Origin: Crocinitomicaceae bacterium
Lineage (GTDB): Bacteria; Bacteroidota; Bacteroidia; Flavobacteriales_D; Crocinitomicaceae
NCBI GenBank assembly: GCA_016719925.1
Contig: JADJYC010000009.1
Location: 93,588 to 157,587 of the forward strand
Length of the DNA stretch: 64,000 nt
Reading direction: 5' to 3'
Shown here: piece by piece, positions 49,153-57,853 of the stretch
Numbering within the stretch: position 1 is the stretch's first letter
Layout: each line of letters opens with the position of its first letter
The notes under the pieces: generated by a model
What the model saw: the letters and a program-made list of their open reading frames with translations, nothing else
What the model was told of the DNA's origin: nothing
Database searches by the model: none
Translations under genes and position numbers: made by a program

Positions 49153-50238
49153 ATGAATTGGACTCGGTTTATTTATATTTTAATCTTTTTCTGTCATTAT
49201 AAATCATCGGCATTCGCTAATTATAATTATTCAAATCTTAAATCGCTTTGTAATGCTGAACTTACATTCAATTCAGACGTTTTAATTTGTGAAACTATTA
49301 ATACAGGGGAATTATCGCCCATTGATAGCAGCAATCGTCACTTTTTGAATATTCCAAATAAAATTAATTATTATCCTCTTTCAATAAAATTCAGTTATCA
49401 TCCCGGACTTTTGGGTAACAGTATGTGGAGCTATATGCAGCAAGCCAGCCGGATCTACTGCTATAATTCTACGTGGTATATTGAACCTGAGTGGAATTTT
49501 TCGGATAAATGGACTGTAGGATTACCTCTTGTTTTTGGAAGCGGTGTAAGCAAAAACGGTGGGACACATATTGGTCCATTATCCTCACCCGCATATTCTT
49601 ATTTGGAGGAATATTATTATCAGGTATATGGTACTTATCCTTCAAATGATTTTCCAGCGATTGCAAAAAACGAATATTCATATTCTTTGGATTTTGAGAG
49701 CTTATGTAAAATACACCGCCCGGAATTAGTTTTCCAAACCGGTTTATCGGTAAAGTACTATCCTTTTGGTCAAAAGCTAAATGCATTCTATTTAGGACAA
49801 CAATTAAGTTTTGGCAGAGGCAATTATAATCAGGCTAATTTTTATATTGATGCAGATACTGCCGGATATTATTCCGACTGGGACGGATATGTTGCTGGTT
49901 GGACTACAGCCCACCAGACGATAGTTTACAGACCTTCATATTTCAATTATTTGAATTACACAACCAAATTCGGTATTGACTTTAATATATCAAAAATCAT
50001 CAGCTTCAATGCAGAAGCCTCTTTTTCAAACGCCATGAAAAACCGGGGAGTTTCGGATAGTATATTTGTAAGCAGATTCAACGAACCCTATATCTTTCTG
50101 AGATCAGAAAACAATACATCATATAATGATAGTTTTTATACTTATAATAGCACTCTAAGAGTGTTGAGAGAGAATATAGTATTCAGGTTGCAGCTTTCCT
50201 TGTTGATTAAACTCGGCACCAAAAGAAAAGAAGATTAG
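49153..50238 (+). CDS. Array beta-barrel protein 1
   Basis: Predicted exported protein of 361 residues, with a weak signal peptide (YILIFFCHYKSSAFA). Alternating hydrophobic residues and aromatics (WYIEPEWNFSDKWTVGLPLV, LSVKYYPFGQKLNAFYLGQQ) suggest an outer-membrane beta-barrel. It has a paralogue at 50952-52052 sharing IHRPE, YYPFG, FGRGNYNQAN versus IGRGNYNRAN, a FGIDFN/FGIDLN strand, MKNRG versus MKNKG with DSIFVS/DSVFVS, and the identical end LSLLIKLGTKRKED. The C-terminus is basic and not aromatic, so it is not a classical barrel ending. Lies between lipoproteins 1 and 2 with spacings of 3 bases, so all are probably one operon. Function unknown. Confidence 0.68.
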   Translation: MNWTRFIYILIFFCHYKSSAFANYNYSNLKSLCNAELTFNSDVLICETINTGELSPIDSSNRHFLNIPNKINYYPLSIKFSYHPGLLGNSMWSYMQQASRIYCYNSTWYIEPEWNFSDKWTVGLPLVFGSGVSKNGGTHIGPLSSPAYSYLEEYYYQVYGTYPSNDFPAIAKNEYSYSLDFESLCKIHRPELVFQTGLSVKYYPFGQKLNAFYLGQQLSFGRGNYNQANFYIDADTAGYYSDWDGYVAGWTTAHQTIVYRPSYFNYLNYTTKFGIDFNISKIISFNAEASFSNAMKNRGVSDSIFVSRFNEPYIFLRSENNTSYNDSFYTYNSTLRVLRENIVFRLQLSLLIKLGTKRKED

Positions 50239-50325
50239 TAAATGAAAAATAATCTGGTGTTCCTGTTTTGTCTTTTTCTGCTCACCGGCTGAGGAACGGC
50301 ATTTCAAAATTTCAACAAACAAAAT
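50209..50325 (+). repeat. DNA block shared with 52022-52141
   Basis: About 117 bases spanning the end of barrel 1 and the start of lipoprotein 2 recur at 52022-52141, at the end of barrel 2 and the start of lipoprotein 3, with few mismatches. It includes the coding for LGTKRKED and for MKNNLV. The junction itself is duplicated. Confidence 0.8.
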
Positions 50326-50924
50326 TTACTAATCTGAAGACTGAAAAGTACAAGCAGTCAGATCAGATAGCAGAAGAAAAAAATGAATTTGAAATTGATG
50401 TGTCTTATCAAACAGATAATAATTCTGAACAATCTGTGAGTGATGATTTAACTTCTGAAATAAATAATCCGGAAGAAAATTATAAGCAGGAAGAAGTGAT
50501 TCCGGTGAATACAGAAGAAATTATATCTGAGTCAGAGCAAATCAAACCTAAAGAATGGAAGGGGGGCAATCCAAGAGATTTTGAGAAATTGAGTGATGAA
50601 GAAAAACAAAAAGCACTTACAAGTTTTAACCGGATTTTTAATAATGGGCTCATTTTCTTCTTATTTGGTATCATGCTAGTAATGGGAGCTTATGCCTCTA
50701 TTTGGCTTTTAGCCGGCGCAAGTTTTTTTGTTTTTGTTACCTGGGTCATGAGTTTTTTTGCCCTTACCAAATTGAAAAGAATTGATATTGACTCACAGCC
50801 AAAAAATATCAGAGTAAAATTCAGGTTAGCACAAGTGGTTTGTGGAATAGGGGTGTTTGTTTGTATTGCGACAATTTTTGGAGGATTGGTATTACTTTTT
50901 CTATGGGGTGTTAAATTAATATGA
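50242..50924 (+). CDS. Array lipoprotein 2 (mosaic), frame broken
   Basis: Second lipoprotein of the array, about 228 residues. As read, ATG 50242 gives MKNNLVFLFCLFLLTG and then TGA where lipoprotein 3 has TGC, the lipid-attachment Cys. A second break, a missing A near 50322, restores NFNKQKFTNLK. The rest (50268 onward) is open: an acidic middle, then DFEKLSDEEKQKALTSFN and three membrane helices like lipoprotein 1. Its first 35 codons match lipoprotein 3 and its C-terminal half matches lipoprotein 1, so it is a mosaic. Both damages are single-base, so sequence error is as likely as gene death. Confidence 0.65.
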
Positions 50925-50951
50925 CAAAATAAACCAAAACAAACCAAACCT

Positions 50952-52052
50952 ATGTCCGGATTATTTAGAAACATCATTTTAGCATTATTGATTCTAGAAT
51001 ACAGTATTGTATTTTCAACTGTATCTGACCAGTATTTAAAATTGAAAAGGAACGATTCAAACTTGAATATTTCTGAAGGATACATTAATCAAAAAGAACG
51101 GATGAATCCGTTCATGGTAAATGTTCAATTTAAGGATTCTCTGACAGAACATCTGTTCAAAATTGATCTCAGGAGAACGTATTTCCCATTGTCAATGTAC
51201 GTTTCATTCTCTCCGGGGTTTATTGACAACGGAACTGAATTGCTGAATCAGGAACAGAGAGTTTTCTCTTTCAATCCCTATATTTATCTGGAACCACAAT
51301 GGAGTTTTGAAAAATGGAGTTTTGGATTGCCGGTTATACTTGGATTAAAATATAACAAAAACACAGTAAATACTGAAATTGACTTAGGCAGTTATTATTA
51401 TACTGTATCTTCAGAATATTTAAATGACCAACCTATTACAGTTTTTCCAATTTATAGAGATGAATATTACAGTTATAAATTAGTTAATATCCCATTTTTG
51501 GATTATTCTCAATACTCTCAAAAAATTCATCGGCCTGAGGTACTTTGGCAATTTGGTTTGTCGGGAAAATATTACCCTTTTGGAATAAATCTGTTCTCAT
51601 TTTATATTGGACAAGAGTTGAGTATTGGGCGGGGCAATTATAACAGGGCTAACCATTATCTTGACCTGGATACTGTTCATCAGATTAATCAATGGCATTG
51701 GCCTGTTGATACAAGTTATTTATGGAAAACCAGTTCGGAAAAAGTTTTTTATTGTCCCTCAAAATTTAATTATTTAAGGTATCAAACCCGTTTCGGAATT
51801 GACCTGAATTTCACAAGATTTATTTCATTAAATGTAGAGTCTTCATTTTCTACCAGGATGAAAAACAAGGGAGAAAATGATAGTGTTTTTGTAAGTAAAT
51901 TTGGAGGACCATATGAATTCTATTTGAGCGAGCAGTACCAGTTTATCAATCCGGACAAAGGAAATTTTATTCGGTTTATGCAGGTAAATACGATATTTAA
52001 TTTGAAAATTTCGCTGCTCATAAAACTCGGCACCAAAAGAAAAGAAGATTAG
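50952..52052 (+). CDS. Array beta-barrel protein 2
   Basis: Paralogue of barrel 1; 366 residues with a signal-like start (GLFRNIILALLILEYSIVFS). Shared landmarks are PQWSFEKWSFGLPVILG, KIHRPEVLWQFGLSGKYYPF, FYIGQELSIGRGNYNRANHY and the identical end LSLLIKLGTKRKED. Amphipathic strands and many Tyr/Phe/Trp residues support an outer-membrane barrel, but the basic end is not typical. It is 27 bases after lipoprotein 2 and 3 bases before lipoprotein 3. The frame is intact. Like its twin it has no recognised family, and I infer only that it acts with the lipoproteins. Confidence 0.68.
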   Translation: MSGLFRNIILALLILEYSIVFSTVSDQYLKLKRNDSNLNISEGYINQKERMNPFMVNVQFKDSLTEHLFKIDLRRTYFPLSMYVSFSPGFIDNGTELLNQEQRVFSFNPYIYLEPQWSFEKWSFGLPVILGLKYNKNTVNTEIDLGSYYYTVSSEYLNDQPITVFPIYRDEYYSYKLVNIPFLDYSQYSQKIHRPEVLWQFGLSGKYYPFGINLFSFYIGQELSIGRGNYNRANHYLDLDTVHQINQWHWPVDTSYLWKTSSEKVFYCPSKFNYLRYQTRFGIDLNFTRFISLNVESSFSTRMKNKGENDSVFVSKFGGPYEFYLSEQYQFINPDKGNFIRFMQVNTIFNLKISLLIKLGTKRKED

Positions 52053-52055
52053 CCA

Positions 52056-52752
52056 ATGAAAAATAATCTGGTGATCCTGTTTTGTCTTTTTTTCCTCACC
52101 GGCTGCGGAGCATCTATTCAAAATTTCAACAAACAAAAATTCACCAAACTTTCTGAACTTAAAAATTCAAATCAGGTTTCAGCACAACATTATGAATTCA
52201 ATGAAACATCTTTTGAATCTGAATTTTTGAAAATTATAAATCATGCCGGGCCAGTTAATTCCAATTTAGATGGTACTGCTGAACCTGATAAATCAATGCA
52301 AATACTTTCATCAGAGATTCTTCAAAAGCAAAATTTAAGGCATTACTCACATCGCAAGAACAAATTTCTTATTGAAAAAATTGAAGAAGTAAACCAAATA
52401 CAAACCTTACAAGGTGATCCAATTATCACAGACAGAAATTCCTATAACTGGTTTTTCTTTATCGGACTTTCCATTTTTGTTTTAACAATACTCAACTACA
52501 TTCTTGCCATACTCAAGAAGACCCGCGGAAAAAACATTCTTCATCTGGGCGGCTTCAATTGGATTGCTCACCACCTGGATTATGAGCTGGGGACTTATTA
52601 AAGGTTCAACGAATGTTGCAGAAGAAGACAGAGATAACGGGTATAAGGCCATGTTGATTCTTGCTAAAATTGTTGCTGTTGCTGGCATTGTGGTACTGGT
52701 TTTTTTACTTACTTTACTCACAGTACTCATTGTTATCTCTAAAATAATACCA
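52056..52752 (+). CDS. Array lipoprotein 3 with membrane helices, frame broken
   Basis: Third lipoprotein of the array. From ATG 52056: MKNNLVILFCLFFLTGC, then ASIQNFNKQKFTKLSELKNS. The middle differs from lipoproteins 1 and 2. Membrane helices follow: WFFFIGLSIFVLTILNYILA, then after a frameshift near 52520 AASIGLLTTWIMSWGLIKGS, and AMLILAKIVAVAGIVVLVFL. The end is not resolved: the frame runs on into the UbiA-type gene. The general plan (lipobox, NFNKQKxT, linker, three helices) is that of lipoproteins 1 and 2 although the helical part is diverged. Confidence 0.6.
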
Positions 52753-53600
52753 CTGTCAGATAAAATTTCATACCAGCCGGAGACGAATTTCAAGAAACTT
52801 CCTTTATTTTTTGCTTCGTCTTGTGCGCTATTAGCCACAGGAATAATTTTATCAGCCGATTTAAATCTGCTGCGTATTTTGTTGTTGTTTCTTTGCTGCC
52901 TGATTGGAATTTTTTTGATTTACCGCTTGAATGATTGTATTGATCAGGATGCTGATCTGCGGTTTAATATCCGGCATTTTTCAGTTTTCCGCTCCACACC
53001 GTGATCACTGTTTTACTTTTTATCGCACTTATACCGCTCTGTTTGTATTTTCTGAATGTGTTTACTTTTCTGGTACTTTCAGTGATTTCATTAATGGGTG
53101 TGTTTTATTCACTTTCATTTCATTACGGCAAAAAACTGTTCAGAATCAAAAATGTTTTTCTTCTTAAAAATATTTTTATTGGAATAGCCTGGGGTTCATT
53201 AATTCTTATTGGTTCGGGTGAATTTTCTGATCCGGTTATTAAAACACTTTTTCTGTTTTCATCGGTTCAGGTAATGATTGGCAGTATCATAAGAGATGTG
53301 CCGGATGAAGAAAAAGACAAGGCTGCCGGTGTTAAAAGTTTTCCTGTGGTGTTAGGAAAGAAAAATACATTTATTGCATTGCATATTTTTAATTTCGCTT
53401 CCTGGTTGACAGTTTTGGTCTGGGCTTTTGAAGGAAAATTCAAATGGATTTTGTTGATTGTTGTTTTATGGAGACTGATAAATCTGATTGGCCTCAACTT
53501 AAAAAACAATTCCGCTTTCTGGGGACAAAAATTTAATCTGTTCACCTGTGTTTTAATATTTTTAATTTCTTTCATTTTTTGGTATGACGGACTTATTTGA
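52753..53600 (+). CDS. UbiA-type prenyltransferase, frame broken
   Basis: Integral membrane prenyltransferase of about 280 residues. Both Asp-rich motifs are present: RLNDCIDQDAD and IIRDVPDEEKD, which bind magnesium and the prenyl diphosphate. Hydrophobic helices fill the rest. A frameshift near 52998 joins HFSVFRSTP to ITVLLFIALIPL. The N-terminus is unclear because the frame is continuous with the preceding lipoprotein; CCACTGTCAG at 52750-52759 could be a misread of CCATGTCAG, giving MSDKISYQPETNFKKLPLFF. The acceptor (quinone, aromatic or lipid) cannot be told from the sequence. The next gene overlaps by 17 bases. Confidence 0.72.
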
Positions 53601-54078
53601 TGGTGTTACAACTGAATTGTGGTGTTTGCTGATACTTGGGTCTGCAACTGTTTTTACCGTTGCATGGACATTGGATGCAGTCACTCACAAGGAACTGGCT
53701 CATAAAGAAATTACCCGCCTTGAATTAGACACACACCGCAGAATTTTACTAGCATCGTTTGTAATGGAATTGTCACTGGTTTCTGCGTACTGGCTTGGCG
53801 CAGCCGCTTTGCCATTGTTTATTGGCGCATTTATTACCAGACTAGTTCATGAGTTTATTGATGAACTGAAATTTCATACAGATCGCTGTACATTTTATGA
53901 ATCAATGCTGCATCTGGTGATGTGGATTTCTGTGATTACAAAAACAGCGGCCATGTTTTGCTGGGGATTTTTATTGGAGTATCAGGGGGTAACTGATGTT
54001 CCTGTGATTTTTATAATTTGGGCCGGATTACTGCTGGTTGTAATGAGTTATGTGAGTTATAAAGAATGGTACCGCTGA
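53584..54078 (+). CDS. Hypothetical four-helix membrane protein
   Basis: Membrane protein of 164 residues, starting 17 bases inside the UbiA gene end and so probably co-translated. Helices: LWCLLILGSATVFTVAWTL, LLASFVMELSLVSAYWLG, MLHLVMWISVITKTAAMFCW and VIFIIWAGLLLVVMSYVSY. A conserved-looking loop, HEFIDELKFHTDRCTFYESM, lies between helices 2 and 3 and is rich in His, Asp and Glu, which could bind metal. I do not recognise the family. It converges with the hydrolase gene 4 bases downstream. Confidence 0.6.
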   Translation: MTDLFDGVTTELWCLLILGSATVFTVAWTLDAVTHKELAHKEITRLELDTHRRILLASFVMELSLVSAYWLGAAALPLFIGAFITRLVHEFIDELKFHTDRCTFYESMLHLVMWISVITKTAAMFCWGFLLEYQGVTDVPVIFIIWAGLLLVVMSYVSYKEWYR

Positions 54079-54082
54079 AACT

Positions 54083-54862
54083 TTATCCGGCAAGAAATTT
54101 TTTGATTGATTTGTTGTAATACCACGGCCTTTCGTAATTGGGCATGTGTGCAGTGCGCGGAATTAAAATGATTTGTGCCTGTTCACCAATTAACTCTTTC
54201 AGATTCTCCACATCCTCTTTTGAAACCAGTTTGTCATGTTTACCACAGATGATCAGCGTTGAAAAATTGAAATTCAGTTTTCTTTTGCAGCTGGTTTTTT
54301 CCGCTTTGCACGCCTCTACAATTTGTTTTTTTTCATGCGGGTTTGAAGTATATAAATGTTTGTGCAGATTTTTGAAAACAAAATGGGGGATGGGCATTTT
54401 TTTGTGATACGATAAATCAAATAACCTTTTCAGGTCTGCAGCGTTTCCGGGAACTAACAAATCTGTGCGCAAAAGTGGTTCTTTAGTTCCGGGTTGAATG
54501 TAAATGTCTTTATCCTGAGAGTAAATTACTTTTGGGCTGGCCAAAATCAGTTTTTCAATTTCAAATTTTTCTGACTGAGCCAGTTCAATTGCAATCAATC
54601 CGCCATAGGATGCTCCCAGCAAAGAAATTTTTTTAGCACCCAGAAATTCCAGCAGTGAATTCATTGCTGACACCTGATCAGAAACATCAAATGCCGGAGT
54701 ATTCATTCTGCTTTTTCCAAAATAAAGCAGATTAGGCATAACTACCCGGTAATTTTTCTTTAATGTTCTGATCTGTTTGAACCAGCTGTATTTTGCTTCG
54801 GGTGCAAACGCACTTAATAATAGAATAATCGGTTTGTTTTCTTCTGTATCCCAATACTCCAA
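54083..54862 (-). CDS. Alpha/beta hydrolase
   Basis: Alpha/beta hydrolase of at least 260 residues. The nucleophile elbow is LLGASYGGLIAIELA (GxSxG), the catalytic Asp region is LIICGKHDKLV, and His is in RTAHMPNYERP. LEYWDTEENKPIILLLSAFA is the usual opening. The open frame extends upstream of the listed TTG start as ERREFKTDLLHLEYWD without any ATG, so the true start is farther upstream, in another frame or lost; the N-terminus is unresolved. The substrate is unknown. The neighbourhood is lipid-related, so an ester or acyl substrate is plausible (inference). Confidence 0.75.
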   Translation of the reverse strand: MEYWDTEENKPIILLLSAFAPEAKYSWFKQIRTLKKNYRVVMPNLLYFGKSRMNTPAFDVSDQVSAMNSLLEFLGAKKISLLGASYGGLIAIELAQSEKFEIEKLILASPKVIYSQDKDIYIQPGTKEPLLRTDLLVPGNAADLKRLFDLSYHKKMPIPHFVFKNLHKHLYTSNPHEKKQIVEACKAEKTSCKRKLNFNFSTLIICGKHDKLVSKEDVENLKELIGEQAQIILIPRTAHMPNYERPWYYNKSIKKFLAG

Positions 54863-55072
54863 ATGCAGTAGATCTGTTTTGAATTCACGGCGTTCAAATT
54901 TTAATCTCCTGAACCGGGAGCTGATAAATGCTTCGAAAAGATGATATGCACTGAATATTCTGATAGACCCGCTTTTGAAAATTAAAGATACGTATTTGAC
55001 GGAGTTAAATTTTAAAATCGGCGTATTCCCGTTTAATTTCTTAGATTTGATTGTATTCTTAAAACCCTGATT

Positions 55073-55726
55073 ATGAAAAAGAAAAGTGTATTATTCATTT
55101 GCAGTATGCTGATGCTGTCACTTAACACAGTTTGTTTTTCTCAGTCAGATGAAACAAAGGACAGAAATTTCAGACTGGAAGTTGAACCGGGGTCTTTTGT
55201 ACTGCGTGGTTTTGGTGTTGCTGCTTTGTATAATGTTACCGAGGACAATAATTTATCTGCAGGATTGCATTTTTCTATGCTCGATGTTCCTGACTGGACC
55301 AAAGAAATGATGTTTGATAATGTCTCTCCTGATTCAAGCACAGTAAGACTTGGATTTCACGGAGCTTTGATGATGCGGTACAGGATTAAAGTATTTGATC
55401 AGTGGGAAAGTAATCCCTATGTTGGTTTGATTGCAGGATATGAATACAGTGATATAGAACAGCCGGGTTACCTTAATTCTGTAAGGCTTTCTTCTTTTGT
55501 GGCAACTCCTTACGTTGGTTATGAGTTTTATTTTTTCAAACAAATGATTTATATCAATCCGCAGTTGCGCAGCGCATTTTATTTCGGTTCAAAAACCAGT
55601 GACAGTACTCTCGCCCTGAAAAAATGGGAACGTTTTTGTTGCTTCCTCAGGTTTCAGTTGGGTTACGTTTTTGACCGCTTGTGCTTTGCCCGGAATTTGA
55701 GTTCTTTTAATTCAAGTTTCAAATAA
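55073..55726 (+). CDS. Predicted outer-membrane beta-barrel protein
   Basis: Exported protein with signal peptide MKKKSVLFICSMLMLSLNTVCFS. The mature part has alternating strands typical of porin-like small barrels (NFRLEVEPGSFVLRGFGVAA, NPYVGLIAGYEYSDIEQPG, ATPYVGYEFYFFKQMIYINP). As read it runs to 55726, but one extra T in the run at 55634 would end it as RFLLLPQVSVGLRF with TGA at 55672-55674; an aromatic last residue (F) is what barrels have, so I believe that end. Its 3' end overlaps the flavoprotein gene on the opposite strand. A TAGATTTG box at 55042-55049 is a candidate promoter. Confidence 0.65.
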   Translation: MKKKSVLFICSMLMLSLNTVCFSQSDETKDRNFRLEVEPGSFVLRGFGVAALYNVTEDNNLSAGLHFSMLDVPDWTKEMMFDNVSPDSSTVRLGFHGALMMRYRIKVFDQWESNPYVGLIAGYEYSDIEQPGYLNSVRLSSFVATPYVGYEFYFFKQMIYINPQLRSAFYFGSKTSDSTLALKKWERFCCFLRFQLGYVFDRLCFARNLSSFNSSFK

Positions 55727-57161
55727 TCTCCCATCCAAAGAAAAATCATTCTCAGTGGAATGAGATAAAAACCAATTCCACGGGAATAGTAAACCCCTGT
55801 ATGTTTTCTTTTTCCTTTTTCCGGTTCTGAAACCCTTCCCTGATTTTCTCTTTTTACGGCAATTTTTTGAAGCCTTCGAATCATGAAATTGAATCCGGTT
55901 TCAGTAAAAAAATTAAATCTGAACGGATATTTTTTACTTGACGGAAAAAGAACACTTAAAAAAACAGTATTTCCAAAATATCCCATCAAACCTGCCCTGA
56001 TCCAGTTTTTTGAAATATCATACGAATGCAAAAAAGGATAAGCCGCCGCGTAAATTTTCATACGGTCCATAATTCCTTTTGAAAAAACTTTTTCATACCG
56101 GTTCCATTTTCTGGCGTTGAATTTTTTTGTCTGAAAATCTTCTGTTAAAATTTCACTTAACCATAAAACCTGTTGACAAATCAATTCAATTCCCGGACTC
56201 AGAAAAGGATCAACCATGGCAGCACTGTCACCTATAAGTATGATTCCGTCTTTTTGTAAATGTTCACTTTTATATGGAACAGTTTCAAAAAATCCCGCCT
56301 TAGTTCTTTGAGATCCTGTTGTAATTCTTTTCAGCTGGACATCCTTTTCAATTTGTTCCTCCAAAAAAGATTCCGGATCCTTCACCTGAATTTTTCTTTT
56401 GTCATAGACAACACCAATGCTTGTTGTTCTTTCATCAATGCGTATGAACCACCACCAGGCGTTCGGCCTCATAAAATGAATTGTACTGTATGAGCCGTCA
56501 CCGATAGCATTTTTTTTCCAGTAATCATCGGTGTTAATATGCCACTCGTTTTGTGGCGCAAGATCAGTGAAATGAGCGTAAACGGATCCTGTATTCAATG
56601 GAATTGTGGTGTCTTTCCAATGAAGATTTTTATGAGCAAAACGCGCTCTTCCCGAGCCATCCAGAAACCATCTTGATTCAATTTTTATCTGTTTTTCCTG
56701 ATATAAAATCTGACCTGAAAAATGAAACGGTTTAAATTCAAATTTTTAATTCCGCCGGTCTGAAAATTACCGCTCCTAATTTTTCAGCTTCATCTAATAA
56801 TCGCTGATCAAATTTTTACGGTTGATTTGAAAACCCGTGTATTTGCTTTGAAAACTCGGACTTGAAAATTCGCTTTCGTCTGAAATATTTCCTGAATTTT
56901 TTCATTGTATAAAAAACGCAGTCCGGTTTTGGGAATCAGATCTTTCAGCAGATGATCAATCCCCATGCTTCTTAAACAAATAGCTGTGATATCTGACGTG
57001 GATTCGCCTATTTTCTGATTGAATTCAATTGATTTTTCAACAATCGCAATCTGAATGTTTTTGTTTTTTTTCAGAAGATTGATGGCAAGCAATGAGGCTG
57101 AAATGCCTCCGCCAAGCATTATCAGATCAAATTTTAAAACATCTTGTTCTGTTGATTCCAC
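55663..57161 (-). CDS. FAD-dependent halogenase-like monooxygenase, frame broken
   Basis: Flavoprotein of about 495 residues related to tryptophan halogenases and the FAD oxidoreductases found in flexirubin and aryl-polyene clusters. Seen are the FAD dinucleotide motif LIMLGGGISASLLAINLL, NQKIGESTSD, RPNAWWWFIRID, and the second FAD motif IILIGDSAAMVDPFLSPGIE. The WWWFIRI segment is a departure from the WxWxIP of true halogenases. The gene starts with GTG 57161 and is broken between 56808 and 56598 (frame shift at FDQRLLDEAEKLGA and again near LKIKI). The substrate is unknown; chlorination is not proven. Confidence 0.75.
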
Positions 57162-57256
57162 ACAGTTCAGTTATCTCAAAGATATGTCAATACACAATCA
57201 CTGATTCTAAATATTGTTTACTTTTATTCATATAAAGTGATGCTTAGTTTGCGACA

Positions 57257-57853
57257 ATGATTTCAGTTTATCAGTTAAAATCCGGATTTCAGAAATTGTT
57301 GAGTCCCTTAATGAACGGACTTCACAAGATGGGTGTCACTCCCAATCAGCTCACTGTTGCTGCTGTTATGCTAAGTGCAGGACTTGCAGCAATGCTATAT
57401 TATCATGCGCTGTATCCGGTTTTTTTATTGATTGTTCCTTTGGGTTTATTTCTGAGAATGATGCTGAACGCACTCGACGGAATGATGGCAAAGACCTTTA
57501 ATCTTCAGTCAAAAACGGGTGAAATACTCAATGAAAGCGGAGATGTTTTGTCAGATTTTTTTATGGCTTGTGCTTTATTCAGTTTTGCAGAAATTAATCA
57601 CTGGCTGCTGATCGCTTTTCTTTTTTTGTCAGCATTTAATGAATTTGCAGGGATACTGGCCAAAGTAATTTCAGGTGTCAGACGTTATGATGGCCCCATG
57701 GGAAAAAGTGACCGCGCATTAGTGATTGGTTTGTTTTGTTTGGTTTCATTTTTTATAGAAATTGATGCTGTTTATTCAAATTCAGTTTTTGTTCTGATTA
57801 ATCTGGCTCTTATTTTGAGCACTTTTCTCAGATTAACGCGTTCTCTCAAATGA
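57257..57853 (+). CDS. ynbA: YnbA-like CDP-alcohol phosphatidyltransferase
   Basis: Integral membrane enzyme of 198 residues that would join a CDP-activated lipid and an alcohol. The family motif is present as NALDGMMAKTFNLQSKTGEI followed by LNESGD. The first and third Asp of the canonical DxxDGxxAR...GxxxDxxxD are both Asn, and the Arg is Lys. I recall the same N/N pattern in E. coli YnbA, and the whole protein aligns well with it (GPMGKSDRALVIGLF). The stop overlaps the next gene start by 4 bases (ATGA). The alcohol substrate is unknown. Confidence 0.82.
   Translation: MISVYQLKSGFQKLLSPLMNGLHKMGVTPNQLTVAAVMLSAGLAAMLYYHALYPVFLLIVPLGLFLRMMLNALDGMMAKTFNLQSKTGEILNESGDVLSDFFMACALFSFAEINHWLLIAFLFLSAFNEFAGILAKVISGVRRYDGPMGKSDRALVIGLFCLVSFFIEIDAVYSNSVFVLINLALILSTFLRLTRSLK

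Noticed and set aside
55663..57161. Geranylgeranyl reductase
   Set aside because: The nearby UbiA gene suggested it, but GDSAAMVDPFLSPGIE and RPNAWWWF fit the tryptophan-halogenase-like family better.
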